Below, piece after piece: positions 62,943 through 64,000 of a stretch of DNA of 64,000 nucleotides. The position numbers and the translations under genes are program-made. Below the pieces are notes generated by a model that was not told where the DNA came from, ran no database searches, and was given only the letters and a program-made list of their open reading frames with translations. Positions within the stretch are counted from its first letter, which is position 1; every line of letters begins with the position of its first letter. Origin of the DNA: an uncultured Clostridia bacterium (GTDB lineage Bacteria > Bacillota > Clostridia > TANB77 > UBA1234); assembly GCA_934169745.1 (NCBI GenBank), contig CAKPOE010000004.1:62001-126000 (forward strand), given 5' to 3'.

Positions 62943-63815
62943 TTAGAATGACAAGTTTGCCTTCATCTGTTCTTCGACGTTGTATTTATGATACAATCGT
63001 TTCCAATTCTTATCCGAGATAAAAGAAATTTGCTTTTCAAACCAGAGTCTCATCCAATCGACTTCAGAATAGTGAGTAATAGAGTTTCGTCTATAAACTC
63101 TTGTAGCAACTTCTGAAAGTCTGCAGAATAAAGTATCACTTTCACCGCTATTAAAAAAACGAATTTTTCCTCTTCTATATGCGCCTATCATTCCACAATT
63201 CAATGGGTCCACATATAGATAGTCGCCATTAATCTTAACAGCAGTAATTGCATGATTGCTCCCTCGTTTTTTGTTCATAGCTTCAATGACGATAGAAAAT
63301 TTACTTTTTTTCTTTTGAATTTTGTTCTCTTCTTTTTCCTTTTCATCATCTACGCACCTTGCATTCCGCACAGCAAACACCGTTTCCTTTGCCGTACCTT
63401 GCATTGCAACGCAAAGCATCTCCGCCTTATATTTGGGGTTGATTTTATTAAGTAAATCCGCTAAGTAGCACGCTAAGTTTCTACATACGCAACAATCTCT
63501 CCTCATTACATTTATACCCCAATATCCATTGAGTTCATCAGTACGAGGTTCTCCAATTCCATTTATCATAGTATGTGCATCTTGAATAACCGTCATTAAA
63601 AGTTGAAAGTCATTCAAATTCTTTTTCTTATAAACAGCTGCCACAGCTTCAAGTGCATCATTGTACGTTTTTATATCCTCATAGTGCGTCTTAACAAACT
63701 TCTCCTTTTCTTTTTTGAGCCTCAATTTCTCGCTAATTCGTGACACTATAATGCCACCAAGTAGACCAATAATCGCTGAAATTACCGTCGTCAAAGCCAT
63801 TTCTTTTGTTGCCAT
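62943..63815 (-). CDS. Membrane-anchored transglutaminase-like protein
   Basis: 290 residues. One N-terminal membrane helix ('ALTTVISAIIGLLGGIIVS'), a basic linker, then a domain with a possible Cys-His-Asp triad in transglutaminase order: Cys in 'MRRDCCVCRNLACYLADLL', His in 'KRGSNHAITAVKI' and Asp in 'YLYVDPLNCGMIG'. A lysine/glutamate-rich loop ('EKEKEENKIQKKKSK') interrupts it. No close family recognised, and the substrate is unknown. Codons are somewhat richer in G/C than those of neighbours. AGGAGGG lies ~12 nt before the ATG, a long spacing. Confidence 0.7.
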   Translation of the reverse strand: MATKEMALTTVISAIIGLLGGIIVSRISEKLRLKKEKEKFVKTHYEDIKTYNDALEAVAAVYKKKNLNDFQLLMTVIQDAHTMINGIGEPRTDELNGYWGINVMRRDCCVCRNLACYLADLLNKINPKYKAEMLCVAMQGTAKETVFAVRNARCVDDEKEKEENKIQKKKSKFSIVIEAMNKKRGSNHAITAVKINGDYLYVDPLNCGMIGAYRRGKIRFFNSGESDTLFCRLSEVATRVYRRNSITHYSEVDWMRLWFEKQISFISDKNWKRLYHKYNVEEQMKANLSF

Positions 63816-63893
63816 AATTGTGACATACCCTCCTAAATGATTAATTTCTACGCGAGTATATCACAATTATGTAAATTTGTCAATTATTGCAAG

Positions 63894-63963
63894 TGAACGA
63901 AAAAGAGGCAGCCGGAAAATTGTTCATTTTTGAACAGATTTCCGGCTGCCTCTTTTTCGTTCA
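63894..63963. repeat. 70-nt near-perfect palindrome of the intergenic repeat family
   Basis: TGAACGAAAAAGAGGCAGCC...TTGTTCA (63894-63926) is mirrored by TGAACAGATTTCCGGCTGCC...TTCGTTCA (63930-63963) with about two mismatches. It could also serve as a bidirectional terminator. Confidence 0.8.
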
Positions 63964-64000
63964 TTTTCTGTTGCTTTTATTGTTCGTTTGTCATTCTTTC

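Overview
The window is AT-rich with short intergenic gaps and strong GGAGG-type ribosome binding sites. It looks like a low-GC Gram-positive chromosome, most likely an uncultured rod-shaped Clostridia lineage. The signs are SLH-domain surface proteins, a DnaD/DnaI-type primosome pair, a Min plus MreBCD/PBP2/RodA shape locus, LL-diaminopimelate aminotransferase, CwlD, YlmH and DUF4321. There is no outer membrane. No rRNA, CRISPR array, integrase, transposase or relaxase was seen.

Layout. 1-3,830: two SLH proteins on the minus strand (one cut by the window edge); the 857-residue one looks like a major S-layer protein with a long 5' leader. 4,012-8,077: a DUF1934 gene, then Ddl, a membrane-anchored MurF-like ligase and a hydrolase. 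8,147-11,557: a MacAB-like ABC exporter. 11,749-16,985: MscL, an ABC-F protein, YlmH, an RsiV-like membrane protein and a YibE/F-like protein. 17,425-17,662: a tRNA-Lys/Glu/Thr operon. 18,114-21,531 (+): VirD4-, VirB2-, VirB6- and VirB3/PrgI-like proteins, followed by DnaD and a DnaI-like loader. 24,229-27,856: gyrA and ispG. 28,315-34,894 (-): a second transport operon with a split VirB4, a CpaE-like protein, a CpaF/VirB11 ATPase, a TadB-like platform protein and an unknown protein. 35,108-35,604 (+): an apparent structured non-coding RNA of about 500 nt. 35,603-41,839: minC, pbp2, mreDCB, radC and DUF4321. 42,008-43,714: orphan genes and an antitoxin-less MazF. 43,887-47,577: dusB, rodA, minE and minD. 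47,743-53,814: a lipid- or membrane-anchored unknown and a broken cyclic-glucan-synthase-like gene. 53,941-59,806: a symporter, dapL, cwlD, a GGDEF protein, rsmA and a 3D-domain protein. 60,075-63,815: an SLH protein with Ig-like repeats, an M18 aminopeptidase and a transglutaminase-like protein.

How the genes work together. Much of the window serves the envelope: precursor synthesis (dapL, ddl, murF), elongasome (mreBCD, pbp2, rodA), division-site placement (minCDE), wall remodelling (cwlD, 3D protein) and surface layer (SLH proteins).

The most interesting parts are two convergent operons that together encode a type IV secretion-like machine with Tad-type parts but no visible relaxase or integrase, and the unassigned ~500-nt RNA divergently adjacent to the VirB4 operon. 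The VirB4 operon has a compact promoter, antiterminator and terminator leader, and its first gene appears to begin at AUU. Other points are an apparent AUA start on pbp2, a MinE with a long charged tail, and a recurring palindromic intergenic repeat.
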